Assembly (NCBI GenBank): GCA_001798165.1 | Contig: MGRL01000069.1 | Span: 1-55,658 of the forward strand | Source: Deltaproteobacteria bacterium RIFCSPHIGHO2_02_FULL_43_33 | Lineage (GTDB): Bacteria; Desulfobacterota; GWC2-55-46; UBA9637 | Direction: 5' to 3' | Length of the DNA: 55,658 bases | Shown here: positions 8,307 through 19,396 of the stretch, piece after piece | Numbering within the stretch: position 1 is the stretch's first letter | How the letters are laid out: each line of letters starts with the position of its first letter | Notes under the pieces: model-generated | What the model was told of the DNA's origin: nothing | Database searches by the model: none | What the model saw: only the letters and a program-made list of their open reading frames with translations | Program-made: the position numbers and the translations under genes

Positions 8307-8322
8307 TTCATAACATGAACAA
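8304..8322. promoter_or_regulatory. Operator palindrome 2, overlapping the start codon
   Basis: TTGTTCATAACATGAACAA is an 8+8 palindrome with a 3-base centre. The regulator start codon (8315) is inside it. A protein bound here would block the transcription start. Confidence 0.75.
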
Positions 8323-8929
8323 TAAAAACCATCAGGCAGATGATTATCGTTCGTTTCTCCTTCTTGATGAAATATCCAAAAATGATGAAATAACACAACG
8401 CGATCTAAGCAAAAAACTCGGGATTGCCCTTGGCCTTATAAATTCTTACATAAAAAATCTCGCTTCAAAAGGCTATATCACCGTATCCGCCATTCCAAGA
8501 AAACGATACAAATACTATCTTACGCCGGAAGGTTTTATTGAAAAGACCCGTATGACCTATCATCACCTCCAGAACTTTACAAATCTTTATAGGAATGCAC
8601 GGCAAGATTTTCAAAAATTATTCTACAATCTACATAAAGAAAATATTAAAAAGGTTATTTTTTGCGGCACTGACGAGGTGGCTGAAATTGCCTATATTAC
8701 ATTATATGAATTTGATATAGAACTGGTTGCAGTAGTAGATATTGAAAGGCACGAGCAGAAATTCTTTGGTCATTCGCCAATGCTTATACAAGATTTAAAG
8801 GATATAAGCTGCGATAGGGTGATTGTTACCAGCTTTCTAAAAGAAGAAGTGTTGTATTCTGAGCTTTTAAAGGCCGGCGTACCATCTGAAAAAATACTAT
8901 TAAGAGGCAACACAAAGGGGGTTGGTTAA
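8315..8929 (+). CDS. EPS-associated winged-helix transcriptional regulator
   Basis: 204 residues. Residues 10-75 are a MarR-like winged helix (LLDEISKNDEITQRDLSKKL, SYIKNLASKGYITV, KYYLTPEGF). From about 105 on there is a nucleotide- or CoA-binding-like alpha/beta section (KKVIFCGTDEVAEIAYITL, DIELVAVVDIE, CDRVIVTSF). The N-terminal part resembles the MarR-type regulators that stand at the head of many EPS loci. Two identical palindromes flank its own promoter, so autorepression is likely. The C-terminal part could sense a sugar nucleotide or relay redox state; that is inference. First gene of the polysaccharide locus. Confidence 0.85.
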   Translation: MNNKNHQADDYRSFLLLDEISKNDEITQRDLSKKLGIALGLINSYIKNLASKGYITVSAIPRKRYKYYLTPEGFIEKTRMTYHHLQNFTNLYRNARQDFQKLFYNLHKENIKKVIFCGTDEVAEIAYITLYEFDIELVAVVDIERHEQKFFGHSPMLIQDLKDISCDRVIVTSFLKEEVLYSELLKAGVPSEKILLRGNTKGVG

Positions 8930-8931
8930 GC

Positions 8932-9234
8932 ATGTTCAATAAGATATTGTTTGCGCTGAGCCTGCTCATTATTACTGTTGTGCCTATTTCTGCCGATGAT
9001 ACTCGTAAGGTTCGCATTGGAAAACTCAATATCAATGAGGCATCCATGCAGGATTTTTCATTATTGCCGGGCATATCTGAAAAAGACGCCTATGCAATTA
9101 TTGAATATAGCAAGAAAAACAAAGGCTTTAAGAAAATAGAGGAGATTAAATTGGCCGGTATATCTAAAGAAAAATTTGAGGAGATAAATGGCCTTATAAC
9201 AATCATAGAACTCAAATCTACAAAAAAATCTTGA
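8932..9234 (+). CDS. Secreted ComEA-like helix-hairpin-helix protein
   Basis: 100 residues. A Sec signal peptide (about 1-20, cleaved after a site like VPISA) is followed by LNINEASMQDFSLLPGISEKDAYAIIEY and a second hairpin (IEEIKLAGISKEKFEEI), the pattern of ComEA-type DNA-binding HhH domains. It starts 3 bases after the regulator stop. ComEA binds incoming DNA in competent bacteria, but no com genes are near. Small HhH proteins also occur next to EPS genes with no known role. Confidence 0.8.
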   Translation: MFNKILFALSLLIITVVPISADDTRKVRIGKLNINEASMQDFSLLPGISEKDAYAIIEYSKKNKGFKKIEEIKLAGISKEKFEEINGLITIIELKSTKKS

Positions 9235-9258
9235 AAAATATGGCGCAAGGAGAAATGT

Positions 9259-10572
9259 ATGGCCTATAAAGAAATCATAGATAAAATTAACAAACGCTCT
9301 GCCAAAATAGGCATAATCGGCCTTGGTTATGTGGGCTTGCCTTTAGTAATCAGATTCTGCGAAGAGGGTTTTAATGTGTTGGGATTTGATATAGACCCTC
9401 AAAAGGTAAGTCATCTTAACCAAGGTAATTCTTATATAAAGCACATCCCTTCTGATACCATACAAAGGCTGGCAGCCAAAAAAGTTTTTTCAGCTACGGC
9501 AGATATGTCTAAATTAAGAGAGGCAAATGCCATCATTATCTGCGTTCCTACACCATTAACTGACAAAAGAGAGCCTGATATGCAGTATGTGGAGAATACT
9601 GCAAAAGAGATTGCCAAAAACTTAAGAAAAGGGCAACTTGTGTCGCTTGAGTCTACCACATATCCTGGCACAACTGAAGAACTTCTATTGCCGCTGTTTA
9701 CCGAAAAAGGCTTAAAGGCCGGCAAAGATTTCTTCCTTGTATTTTCTCCGGAAAGGGAAGACCCGGGACGCAAGGATTTTACAACAAAAACAACACCGAA
9801 GATTATTGGAGGAGTCACATCAAATTGTCTTCAAGCGGGTGAAGCCCTGTATTCAAAGATTGTGGATAAGGTTGTAAAGGTTTCGTCTCCAAAGGCTGCC
9901 GAGATGACTAAACTCCTTGAGAATATATACCGCAGCGTTAATATAGCGCTTGTTAATGAGCTGAAGATGCTCTGCGACAGGATGGGGATAGATATATGGG
10001 AGGTTATAGAGGCTGCAAAGACAAAACCCTTTGGCTTTCAGGCATTCTATCCGGGCCCCGGGCTTGGCGGCCATTGTATACCTGTTGACCCTTTCTACCT
10101 AACATGGAAGGCAAGGGAATATGATTTCTCCACAAGATTTATAGAGCTTGCCGGAGAGATAAACACCTCCATGCCTTATTACGTCGTAGGAAAGGCGGCG
10201 GATGCCTTGAACTCGAAGGGTGTTGCGATAAAGGGCTCAAAGGTTTTGGTCTTGGGTGCGGCGTATAAAAAAGACGTTGACGACATGAGGGAATCGCCTG
10301 CCGTACACGTGATAGAGCTTTTGCAAAGCAAGGGCGCGAAGGTTGATTACAACGACCCTTACGTGCCGAAATTGCCGAAGCTGAGAGGCCACACGTTAAA
10401 CATGAAGAGCGTCAAACTCGACGGTAAGACCATAAAGAAATACGACTGCGTTGTCATAGTGACAGACCATTCCTCTTATGATTATCGCTGGCTTGCCAAG
10501 GAATCGAGGCTTCTTGTTGATTCAAGGGGCGCGGTAAAGGGCATTAACGCTAAAAACATAGTGAGGGCTTAG
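9259..10572 (+). CDS. UDP-N-acetyl-hexosamine/UDP-sugar 6-dehydrogenase (WbpA/WecC/TviB type)
   Basis: 437 residues, usual length. It oxidises a UDP-HexNAc C6 alcohol to the uronic acid with two NAD+. Visible are the Rossmann motif GIIGLGYVGLPL, the EREDPGRKDF segment, the catalytic Cys273 in GLGGHCIPVDPF, and a C-terminal UDP-binding domain (VLGAAYKKDVDDMRESPA). A strong ribosome site AAGGAGAAATGT precedes ATG 9259. Up to about 10,100 the codons are AT-rich like the genes before it; after about 10,180 they switch to GC-ending codons (GTC, GCG, TCG, GAC), as in the genes downstream, so the gene looks like a chimera. The exact substrate cannot be told from sequence. Confidence 0.93.
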   Translation: MAYKEIIDKINKRSAKIGIIGLGYVGLPLVIRFCEEGFNVLGFDIDPQKVSHLNQGNSYIKHIPSDTIQRLAAKKVFSATADMSKLREANAIIICVPTPLTDKREPDMQYVENTAKEIAKNLRKGQLVSLESTTYPGTTEELLLPLFTEKGLKAGKDFFLVFSPEREDPGRKDFTTKTTPKIIGGVTSNCLQAGEALYSKIVDKVVKVSSPKAAEMTKLLENIYRSVNIALVNELKMLCDRMGIDIWEVIEAAKTKPFGFQAFYPGPGLGGHCIPVDPFYLTWKAREYDFSTRFIELAGEINTSMPYYVVGKAADALNSKGVAIKGSKVLVLGAAYKKDVDDMRESPAVHVIELLQSKGAKVDYNDPYVPKLPKLRGHTLNMKSVKLDGKTIKKYDCVVIVTDHSSYDYRWLAKESRLLVDSRGAVKGINAKNIVRA

Positions 10573-12952
<2,380 letters not shown>

Positions 12953-12956
<4 letters not shown>

Positions 12957-14434
12957 GAGATACTTTTAAAAACGCGTCATACAACACCTTTGGATATATA
13001 TTTCCGATAGCGCTTTCCATTCTTGCCATGCCCTACATGGTGAGAAAGCTCACACCGGAGGTTTACGGCATTTACATCCTCTGTGTTTCCATTGCAGGCA
13101 TGCTCTCTTTCCTTGACATGGGTTTCGGACAGGGAATCGTCAGGTTTGTCTCCAAATATGAGGCGAAAAATGACCGTGAAAGGATAAATGAGATTATAAA
13201 GGTAACCTTCACGGTGCATGCCATAATGGGGGTTGTCGGCGGCGCCGTCATATACCTTTTATCAGGGTTCCTTGCCGGAAGGGTTTTCAAGATAGCGCCG
13301 GAATATGCGGGGACAGCCGTGTTCGCCTTCAACATAGCGGCCATAGGTTTTTTCATAAACTTCATTACCGCTACTTTTTTCAGCATACCCAAGGCGCTTC
13401 AGCGCTATGACATTTTCATAAAGATACAGAATTCTATTTTTTTCTTACAGATAACCTCCGCTGTTACGCTGCTTTACATGGGAATGGGCCTGATTGAAAT
13501 TTTAGTTACGCAGGTTTTTTTCCAGACCGCCGGGTTTTTGTTCTTCTACGTTTCTTCAAAGAGGATTTTGCCGACGCTTAGGGTCGGGTTCGGCTTCAAT
13601 ACAGAAGTATTTAAGGAGATATTCGGCTTCAGCATATACACTGCCTTGAACGAAGTCACCGCAAGCGCCATATACAAGGGCGATAAGATGATAATCGGGG
13701 CGCTGCTCGGCGTGGAGGCAGTTACGTTTTACAGCGTCCCTTCAATGCTTGTCCAAGCGGCAAACGGGTTGATACATTTTTCCTCTCAGTCCCTGATGCC
13801 GGGTGTAAGCTACGCGCAGTCTTTACTTGATAGGGAAATGCTTAATGGCCTTTATAAAAAATCCGTAAGATTCGCCCTTACGGCCGGGCTTTTAATCAAT
13901 GTTCCGCTGATTCTGCTCGGAAACGCAGTTCTTACCCTCTGGATGGGAAAGGAGTTTTCGGAGAAGTCTTCATTCCTTATTCCCGTCATGTCGATAATTT
14001 TCTTTTTAAAGTCTCCGGCCCTCGTAGCGCTCTGGTTCTGTAACGGCCTCGGAAGGGCTGATATGAACTTCATGGCATCCACCACTGGGGCAGTGTTATA
14101 CCTTGTGGGAGCGGCTTTAATGGTTCCCATCTTCGGGCTTATGGGAGCCGCCGTTTCCCTTGCATTGGTGCTTGTGCCGCATCCGGTGTATTTCTACATC
14201 CTCAACCGTATGCTGGGCGTAAATTCAGGATGGTTTGTCGCAATCTTTTCAAAGGCAATTATTATTGCGCTCTTCGCGCTCGCCTTAAGGCAGTTTATAA
14301 CGTTCCCTGGCGAGATTGGGTGGTTTATCTTTATTACACTTTCTATTGCCGCAGGGGTTTTGTTTGTTGCCTATGCCATAAAAATAATCCTTAAGGAGGA
14401 TTTCATCGAAATCCTTGAGAGACTCAGACCATGA
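12953..14434 (+). CDS. wzx: Wzx-like polysaccharide flippase (MOP superfamily)
   Basis: 493 residues with 12-14 hydrophobic segments along the whole length and the N-terminal LTPEVYGIYILCVSIAG and GFGQGIVRFVSKYEA blocks of the PST/RfbX family. It should flip undecaprenyl-linked repeat units to the periplasm. The start overlaps the radical SAM stop by 4 bases and its own stop overlaps the next start, so translation is coupled. No Wzy polymerase was recognised in the window. Confidence 0.9.
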
Positions 14435-15267
14435 ACTTTATTATGAACCTTATAAAGAGAATCCTTTACAACATCAGTTGCATCCTTTTTGTCCTGAACG
14501 GCATGAAGCCATGGAGAATCGGGTATAACTTTTACAAGCATAAAAAAATCCGTGAGGCTCTTGAGCGCGGCGGTTTTGACGCAAAAAAACTTCCACCGGG
14601 CCATGGCTTCAGGATTGACGACAGGATTGTAGAATACCCGTGGCTTTTTTCAAGGCTGCCGGATGGGGAAGGAAATCTTCTTGACGCCGGTTCGGTATTG
14701 AACATTGATTATATACTTTCTCACAAGGCGCTGGGATCGAAAAAGATATTCATTTCCACTCTTGCCCCCGAGCGTCATTGTTTCTGTCAGAGAGGCGTCT
14801 CTTATGTTTATCAAGACTTGCGGGACACGTGTTACAAAGACTATTATTTTGATTGGATAGTATGCCTTTCCACCCTTGAACATGTGGGTATGGACAACAC
14901 AATGGTCTATACAAAGGACTTAACGAAGATGGAAAATGATCCTCTGGCGTATCTGCGGGTAATAAAAGAATTTCGAAGGATTTTAAAGCCTGGAGGGGTT
15001 CTTTATCTCAGCGTTCCGTTCGGGAAGCATAAAAATCATGGCTGGTTTCAGGTTTTTGATGGGGTAATGGTGGACAGGATTGTCAGCGCTTTTTCTCCAT
15101 CGTTTGCAATTGAGAATTATTTCAAATATGAACCTGATGGATGGATGACGGCTTTTAGAGAAGAGTGTAAAGAAGCTCTCTCTTATGACATGATAACAGA
15201 GAAAACACCGGGCAAGGATTACGCCGCGGCGTCCGGGGCAAACGTTTGTTTGGAATTGGTCAAATAG
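14431..15267 (+). CDS. SAM-dependent methyltransferase, class I
   Basis: 278 residues. NLLDAGSVLNIDYIL is a diverged motif I, FDWIVCLSTLEHVGMDN is motif II/III with the EHV signature, and FRRILKPGGVLYLSVPFG is the usual post-III block. The N-terminal 80 residues are basic and amphipathic and may touch the membrane. Likely O-methylation of a glycan or glycolipid, inferred from the surrounding glycosyltransferases. The start overlaps wzx by 4 bases. Confidence 0.82.
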   Translation: MNFIMNLIKRILYNISCILFVLNGMKPWRIGYNFYKHKKIREALERGGFDAKKLPPGHGFRIDDRIVEYPWLFSRLPDGEGNLLDAGSVLNIDYILSHKALGSKKIFISTLAPERHCFCQRGVSYVYQDLRDTCYKDYYFDWIVCLSTLEHVGMDNTMVYTKDLTKMENDPLAYLRVIKEFRRILKPGGVLYLSVPFGKHKNHGWFQVFDGVMVDRIVSAFSPSFAIENYFKYEPDGWMTAFREECKEALSYDMITEKTPGKDYAAASGANVCLELVK

Positions 15268-15294
15268 CAAGATAATCTAATGGGGGAGATTTAA

Positions 15295-15996
15295 TTGAAG
15301 GAAATATTAGATTCGTACATAAAAGTTGCCTTTGGCTCGTATGAGCAGGCCAAGTTTAAGTTTAAACAGTTCGAAGTCAACTATAAGCGTTTCTTTCCCT
15401 CCGGCAGGGATGCGAGGGTTCTTGACGTTGGAATCGGCAGGGGCGAGATGCTTACCTGCATGAAAATCTGGGGTTACAAAAATTACCTCGGCATCGATAT
15501 TTCGCCGGATACCGTTGATTTTTGCAAATCCCTCGGTTTGAACTGCGCGCTGGTCGAGGACATACCGGCATGGCTTGAGGACAAAAATAAGGATACCTTT
15601 GAGATTATAACTCTCCTTGATGTGCTCGAACATGTAAGAAAGGAGGAAACCATCGGCTTTTTAAAGGCGCTGAGGGCCTCTCTTAAAGACGGCGGCCTCC
15701 TCATAATTCAGACCCCGAACCTGCAGTCCCCCGACGGGCAACTCCACAGATACAATGATTTCACCCATGAGGTTGGTTATATAGAGCACAGTCTTCAGCA
15801 GGTTTTAATGGCCGCCGGTTTTAAAGACATAAAGTTCGGCGGCTTTGAGGAATTTGCGATTGGCATATTGAAAGAGAAGATTCTTAAAGTATTGCGAAGA
15901 TTCTATTGGTTTTACGTAAGGAAGCTTAGATTGATTAATGGAAATTTGAATCCAGATATATTAACCCCGGTATTTTTCGCGGTGGTAAAAAAATAG
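15295..15996 (+). CDS. SAM-dependent methyltransferase, class I
   Basis: 233 residues from TTG 15295, seven bases after GGGGGAG. Motif I is VLDVGIGRGEMLTCMK; then YLGIDISPDTVDFCKSLG, ITLLDVLEHVRKEET, LRASLKDGGLLIIQTPNLQS and a His-rich HRYNDFTHEVGYIEHS stretch common in glycan methyltransferases. Second methyltransferase in the locus, not closely similar to the first. Substrate unknown. Confidence 0.85.
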   Translation: MKEILDSYIKVAFGSYEQAKFKFKQFEVNYKRFFPSGRDARVLDVGIGRGEMLTCMKIWGYKNYLGIDISPDTVDFCKSLGLNCALVEDIPAWLEDKNKDTFEIITLLDVLEHVRKEETIGFLKALRASLKDGGLLIIQTPNLQSPDGQLHRYNDFTHEVGYIEHSLQQVLMAAGFKDIKFGGFEEFAIGILKEKILKVLRRFYWFYVRKLRLINGNLNPDILTPVFFAVVKK

Positions 15997-15998
15997 CC

Positions 15999-17258
15999 AT
16001 GCGTATATGTTTGCCTATCGGATACCTTCCCCTCGGCACGGTCGGGGGAGTAGAAACCTATGCGCGGAACCTCGTGAAGGCTCTTCAAGCGGTCGACCGT
16101 TCAAACGAGTACCTTCTGTATTGTTCCATCGCCAACGAGGAGGCTTTTCCTGCCACAGCCGAAAACTTCAAAAAAATAATTTTCGGGAAATATAAGCCAA
16201 TAGAAATCGCTAAAATGAAAGCAATGGCTATGGTCGGAGGAATCATCTTTGAATCGGGCGGCAAATCGCTGTTTATGAAAACCGTCAGGCGTTCGGCCGA
16301 ACTGGCCGTCAAGGCCGCCAAGGTTCTCCACAGTCCCAGCGGGAATTCAACCGCCGCCTCGCAGCAGTGCGATGTCATACACTACATGTTCCAGACCTTT
16401 CCCCACGAAAAACATCATGATGCGCCTGTGGTACTGACCGTCGTAGACATTCAACAAGAGTATTTTCCCCAGTTTTTCAGCAAAGAAGAACTTGAACGGA
16501 GGAGGCTTACCTATAGAGCATCAGCGGAAAAGGCCAGCCATATAATTGCCATAAGCGGATTCACCAAAAAGAGCCTTGTTGAACTCTACAACATCCCCGA
16601 CGGGAAGGTCTCCGTTACGCACCTCGGTTATGACGACAAAGTGTTCAAAAAGTTTTACGGCACGGAAGTCGACGAATTCAGGACGCGGCGCCGCCTGCCT
16701 TCAAAATTTATGTTGTACCCGGCAGCAACATGGCCGCACAAAAATCACATAAATCTCGTGCGGGCCTATAAGATAATGAAGGAAAGGTTCAGGTTCGAAG
16801 ACAAACTTGTCTTTACCGGCATCAAGAAACAAAACCACTCCGTGGTGACAAAAGAGATAGAGCGGCTCGGATTAAAGGAAGACATAATCCACATAGGCTA
16901 CCTGCCTTATGAGGATCTGCCGCTTCTCTACGGTGCGGCCAACCTTATGGTCTTTCCCTCGTTTTTTGAGGGCTTTGGAATACCGGTAGTTGAAGCAATG
17001 GCAACAGGGCTTCCCGTTGCGTGCTCAAACGCGACGTGTCTTCCGGAAGTGGTCGGTGACGCCGCAATTCTGTTTGACCCCGAAGACCCCGATGACATAG
17101 CCGTGAAGGTTCATATGCTTTACGACGGAGATTTAAGAAATGTCCTTATAGAGAAGGGGCTTGAAAGGGCAAAGTCGTTTACATGGGAGAGCACGGCCGT
17201 GGAAACCCTGAAGGTTTATGAGGAAGTTTACAAGGAATTTTCAGGAAAGAGGACTTAA
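15999..17258 (+). CDS. Glycosyltransferase family 4
   Basis: 419 residues, GT-B fold. The N-terminal domain has LPLGTVGGVETYARNLVKAL; the C-terminal domain has LYPAATWPHKNHINLVRAY and the EX7E region FFEGFGIPVVEAMATGLPVA with SNATCLPEVVGDAAILFDP. It should transfer a nucleotide-activated sugar with retention at the cytoplasmic membrane. Two bases separate it from the methyltransferase. Confidence 0.92.
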   Translation: MRICLPIGYLPLGTVGGVETYARNLVKALQAVDRSNEYLLYCSIANEEAFPATAENFKKIIFGKYKPIEIAKMKAMAMVGGIIFESGGKSLFMKTVRRSAELAVKAAKVLHSPSGNSTAASQQCDVIHYMFQTFPHEKHHDAPVVLTVVDIQQEYFPQFFSKEELERRRLTYRASAEKASHIIAISGFTKKSLVELYNIPDGKVSVTHLGYDDKVFKKFYGTEVDEFRTRRRLPSKFMLYPAATWPHKNHINLVRAYKIMKERFRFEDKLVFTGIKKQNHSVVTKEIERLGLKEDIIHIGYLPYEDLPLLYGAANLMVFPSFFEGFGIPVVEAMATGLPVACSNATCLPEVVGDAAILFDPEDPDDIAVKVHMLYDGDLRNVLIEKGLERAKSFTWESTAVETLKVYEEVYKEFSGKRT

Positions 17259-17261
17259 AAA

Positions 17262-18176
17262 ATGAGCGGACCGCTCGTATCCATAATCACCCCCTCTTAT
17301 AACCAAGGGGTGTTTATCGAGGAAACGATAAAAAGCGTTCTTTCTCAGGACTATCCGAACATCGAGTATATAGTCGTTGACGGAGGCTCAATGGACAATA
17401 CCGTCGAGATACTTAAAAAATACGAGGGAAGGCTCCGATGGATTTCCGAAAAAGACAGAGGCCAGTCGGATGCGATAAATAAGGGGTTCAGGATGTCTAA
17501 AGGCGAAATACTCGCATGGCTCAATTCCGACGATACTTTTTTACCGGGGGCGGTAAGAAAGATGGCCGAGGCCTTCAATTTCAGTCCTGATGCAGGCATG
17601 ATTTATGCCGGAGGGTATTATACGGACGAAAAAGGCAATATCGTCGACAGTCACCCGCCCGAACCTTTTGACCGTGAGAAGCTCGCCTCTTCAGGCTTCA
17701 TATTTCAGCCTTCCACTTTTTTCAGGAGAGAGGCTTTCTTTGGAGCCGGTGGTCTGGATGAGAGCCTTCATTATACGATGGACCACGATCTTTGGCTGAA
17801 GATATGCAGCAAGCATAAGGTTGGGCATATCGAGGAGTTTTTGTCAACATACAGGATTCACGGGGAGTCAAAAACCATGGCGGAAAGAAACAGGCTTGAA
17901 TTCGCTGAGGAATCTTTAAAGACGATATTCAGACATTACCGCCGCGCCCCGATAAACCGCGTTTACGCATACTGTTACTATCTCGTGAAAAGCAAGGCGC
18001 CCTACGTTGCAAGGTTTACGCCCCTGCTCGTATTTCTTGCGATCGCCGTCTCAATCGTAAAATATTTGCGCCTGAACAGGGGGATAAACATTAAGGATGT
18101 GAAACTTCTTAACCTTTCGAACATAAGGAGACTCTTCAGCGCCCGGATGGACGCGATAAAGACGGATAGGAAATGA
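17262..18176 (+). CDS. Glycosyltransferase family 2
   Basis: 304 residues. SIITPSYNQGVFIEETIKSV opens a GT-A fold, with DGGSMDNTVEILKKY and the metal site region AWLNSDDTFLPGA. QPSTFFRREAFFGAGGLDES and MDHDLWLKI are typical of this GT2 clade. The C-terminal 70 residues contain one hydrophobic stretch (FTPLLVFLAIAVSIV) and may anchor it to the membrane. The donor sugar is unknown. Confidence 0.92.
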   Translation: MSGPLVSIITPSYNQGVFIEETIKSVLSQDYPNIEYIVVDGGSMDNTVEILKKYEGRLRWISEKDRGQSDAINKGFRMSKGEILAWLNSDDTFLPGAVRKMAEAFNFSPDAGMIYAGGYYTDEKGNIVDSHPPEPFDREKLASSGFIFQPSTFFRREAFFGAGGLDESLHYTMDHDLWLKICSKHKVGHIEEFLSTYRIHGESKTMAERNRLEFAEESLKTIFRHYRRAPINRVYAYCYYLVKSKAPYVARFTPLLVFLAIAVSIVKYLRLNRGINIKDVKLLNLSNIRRLFSARMDAIKTDRK

Positions 18177-18188
18177 GGTTATGTTTTT

Positions 18189-18197
18189 TGGTATACT
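18189..18197 (+). promoter_or_regulatory. Possible extended -10 promoter inside the locus
   Basis: TGGTATACT fits an extended -10 (TGnTATAAT with one change) in the 71-base gap before the next gene, the only gap of this size in the imported stretch. No clear -35 box. Confidence 0.35.
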
Positions 18198-18247
18198 AAA
18201 AAAGTTGTTTTCCACAGAAATTTTTATGGGAGAGGAAAGGCATTATC

Positions 18248-19396
18248 ATGTCGAAAATTTATTCGGATAAAAAAATTTTTATGCTTAGGGCGAAGCTCGG
18301 CTCAAGATACATTTGGAAGTATCTGGCGGACGAATTAATCCGTGCGCATAAATTCGACCGTTCGCCGCTAAAACCACTGGACGTAGTCTGTGATATTACG
18401 TATAATTGCAACTCTAAATGTCTGACATGTTTCAGGTGGGCTTCCGCGCCCGACCCCAATGAACTCGGCCTTGAGGACTGGAAGATAGTCATTGAGAGGT
18501 TGAAGTCGTGGCTCGGAACTTTTACCATCACGTTCAGCGGAGGGGAGCCTTTTTTAAAGAAGGACATGATGGATATATTGAGATTTGCGTCCGGAAAAGA
18601 CATCGTCGTAGGAGTTGTGTCGAACGGTTCGCTGATAGACGAAGCCCTCGCAAAGGCCATATCGTCTTCAGGCATAGATGCGGTATGCTTTTCCTTAAAC
18701 AGTTTGAATCCGGCGGTTCACAACAAAACGAGGGGCAGCGACAGAAGTTTCGCTCAGGTCATGTCGGCCATTGAAAACCTTAGAGGCAGGGGCAAAACAA
18801 GGCTTGCCATCTGCGCCACCGTTATAAGAGAAAATATAAACGACCTGGCCGGTCTTGCGGAGTTCGTGGCGTCAAATGGTCTCGACGGCATCAATTTCCA
18901 GCCTTTAATGGAGGCCTCCATCATACGTAATTTTGATAAAGACGGAAAATCCACGGTGCCGCCAAAGGGTAAACTCTACGAAGGGCTGGAAAAAACAAAC
19001 ACGGAGAATGTCGATAACGTCTTTGAGCAACTTATTGCCATGAAGGAGAAAGGTTACCCGATCAACAATCCAGTCAAACATCTAAGATACATCTCGATGT
19101 ATCTTAAAAACCCCGATGACCCGAGGCTTTCCGCCCTCCCCTGCAAGATAGGCCCGAAAAACTTCCTTCTTGACCCCTTCGGCAACGTGAGGATATGTCA
19201 GGTGATGGAGCCTATAGGCAATGTAATGGCGGAACTTCCACAAAAAATCTGGAACTCGGAGAAGGCGCGGAAACAGAGGGAAATGATAAGGAGCTGCAAT
19301 AGGGCATGCAGGCTGTTGAACTGCAATTTCAAGGAATTGGACATCGCCTCCAGGGTGAGAAGGATGATGAGGTTACTAAAGAGGCGGCAAAAATAA
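18248..19396 (+). CDS. Radical SAM/SPASM domain protein
   Basis: 382 residues. The 4Fe-4S motif is CNSKCLTC (Cys54, 58, 61) after DVVCDITYN. ITFSGGEPFLKKDMMDIL is the GGE motif. Near the C terminus Cys-rich SPASM-like segments (PCKIGPKNFLLDPFGNVRIC, CNRACRLLNCNF) should bind auxiliary clusters. AGAGGAAAGG stands upstream of ATG 18248. Members act on peptides, sugars or lipids; the substrate here is unknown. One base overlaps the next gene (TAATG). Confidence 0.88.
   Translation: MSKIYSDKKIFMLRAKLGSRYIWKYLADELIRAHKFDRSPLKPLDVVCDITYNCNSKCLTCFRWASAPDPNELGLEDWKIVIERLKSWLGTFTITFSGGEPFLKKDMMDILRFASGKDIVVGVVSNGSLIDEALAKAISSSGIDAVCFSLNSLNPAVHNKTRGSDRSFAQVMSAIENLRGRGKTRLAICATVIRENINDLAGLAEFVASNGLDGINFQPLMEASIIRNFDKDGKSTVPPKGKLYEGLEKTNTENVDNVFEQLIAMKEKGYPINNPVKHLRYISMYLKNPDDPRLSALPCKIGPKNFLLDPFGNVRICQVMEPIGNVMAELPQKIWNSEKARKQREMIRSCNRACRLLNCNFKELDIASRVRRMMRLLKRRQK

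Noticed and set aside
19306-19395. Longer start for the third radical SAM protein
   Set aside because: It would overlap the previous gene by 90 bases, and the B12-binding domain begins right after ATG 19396.
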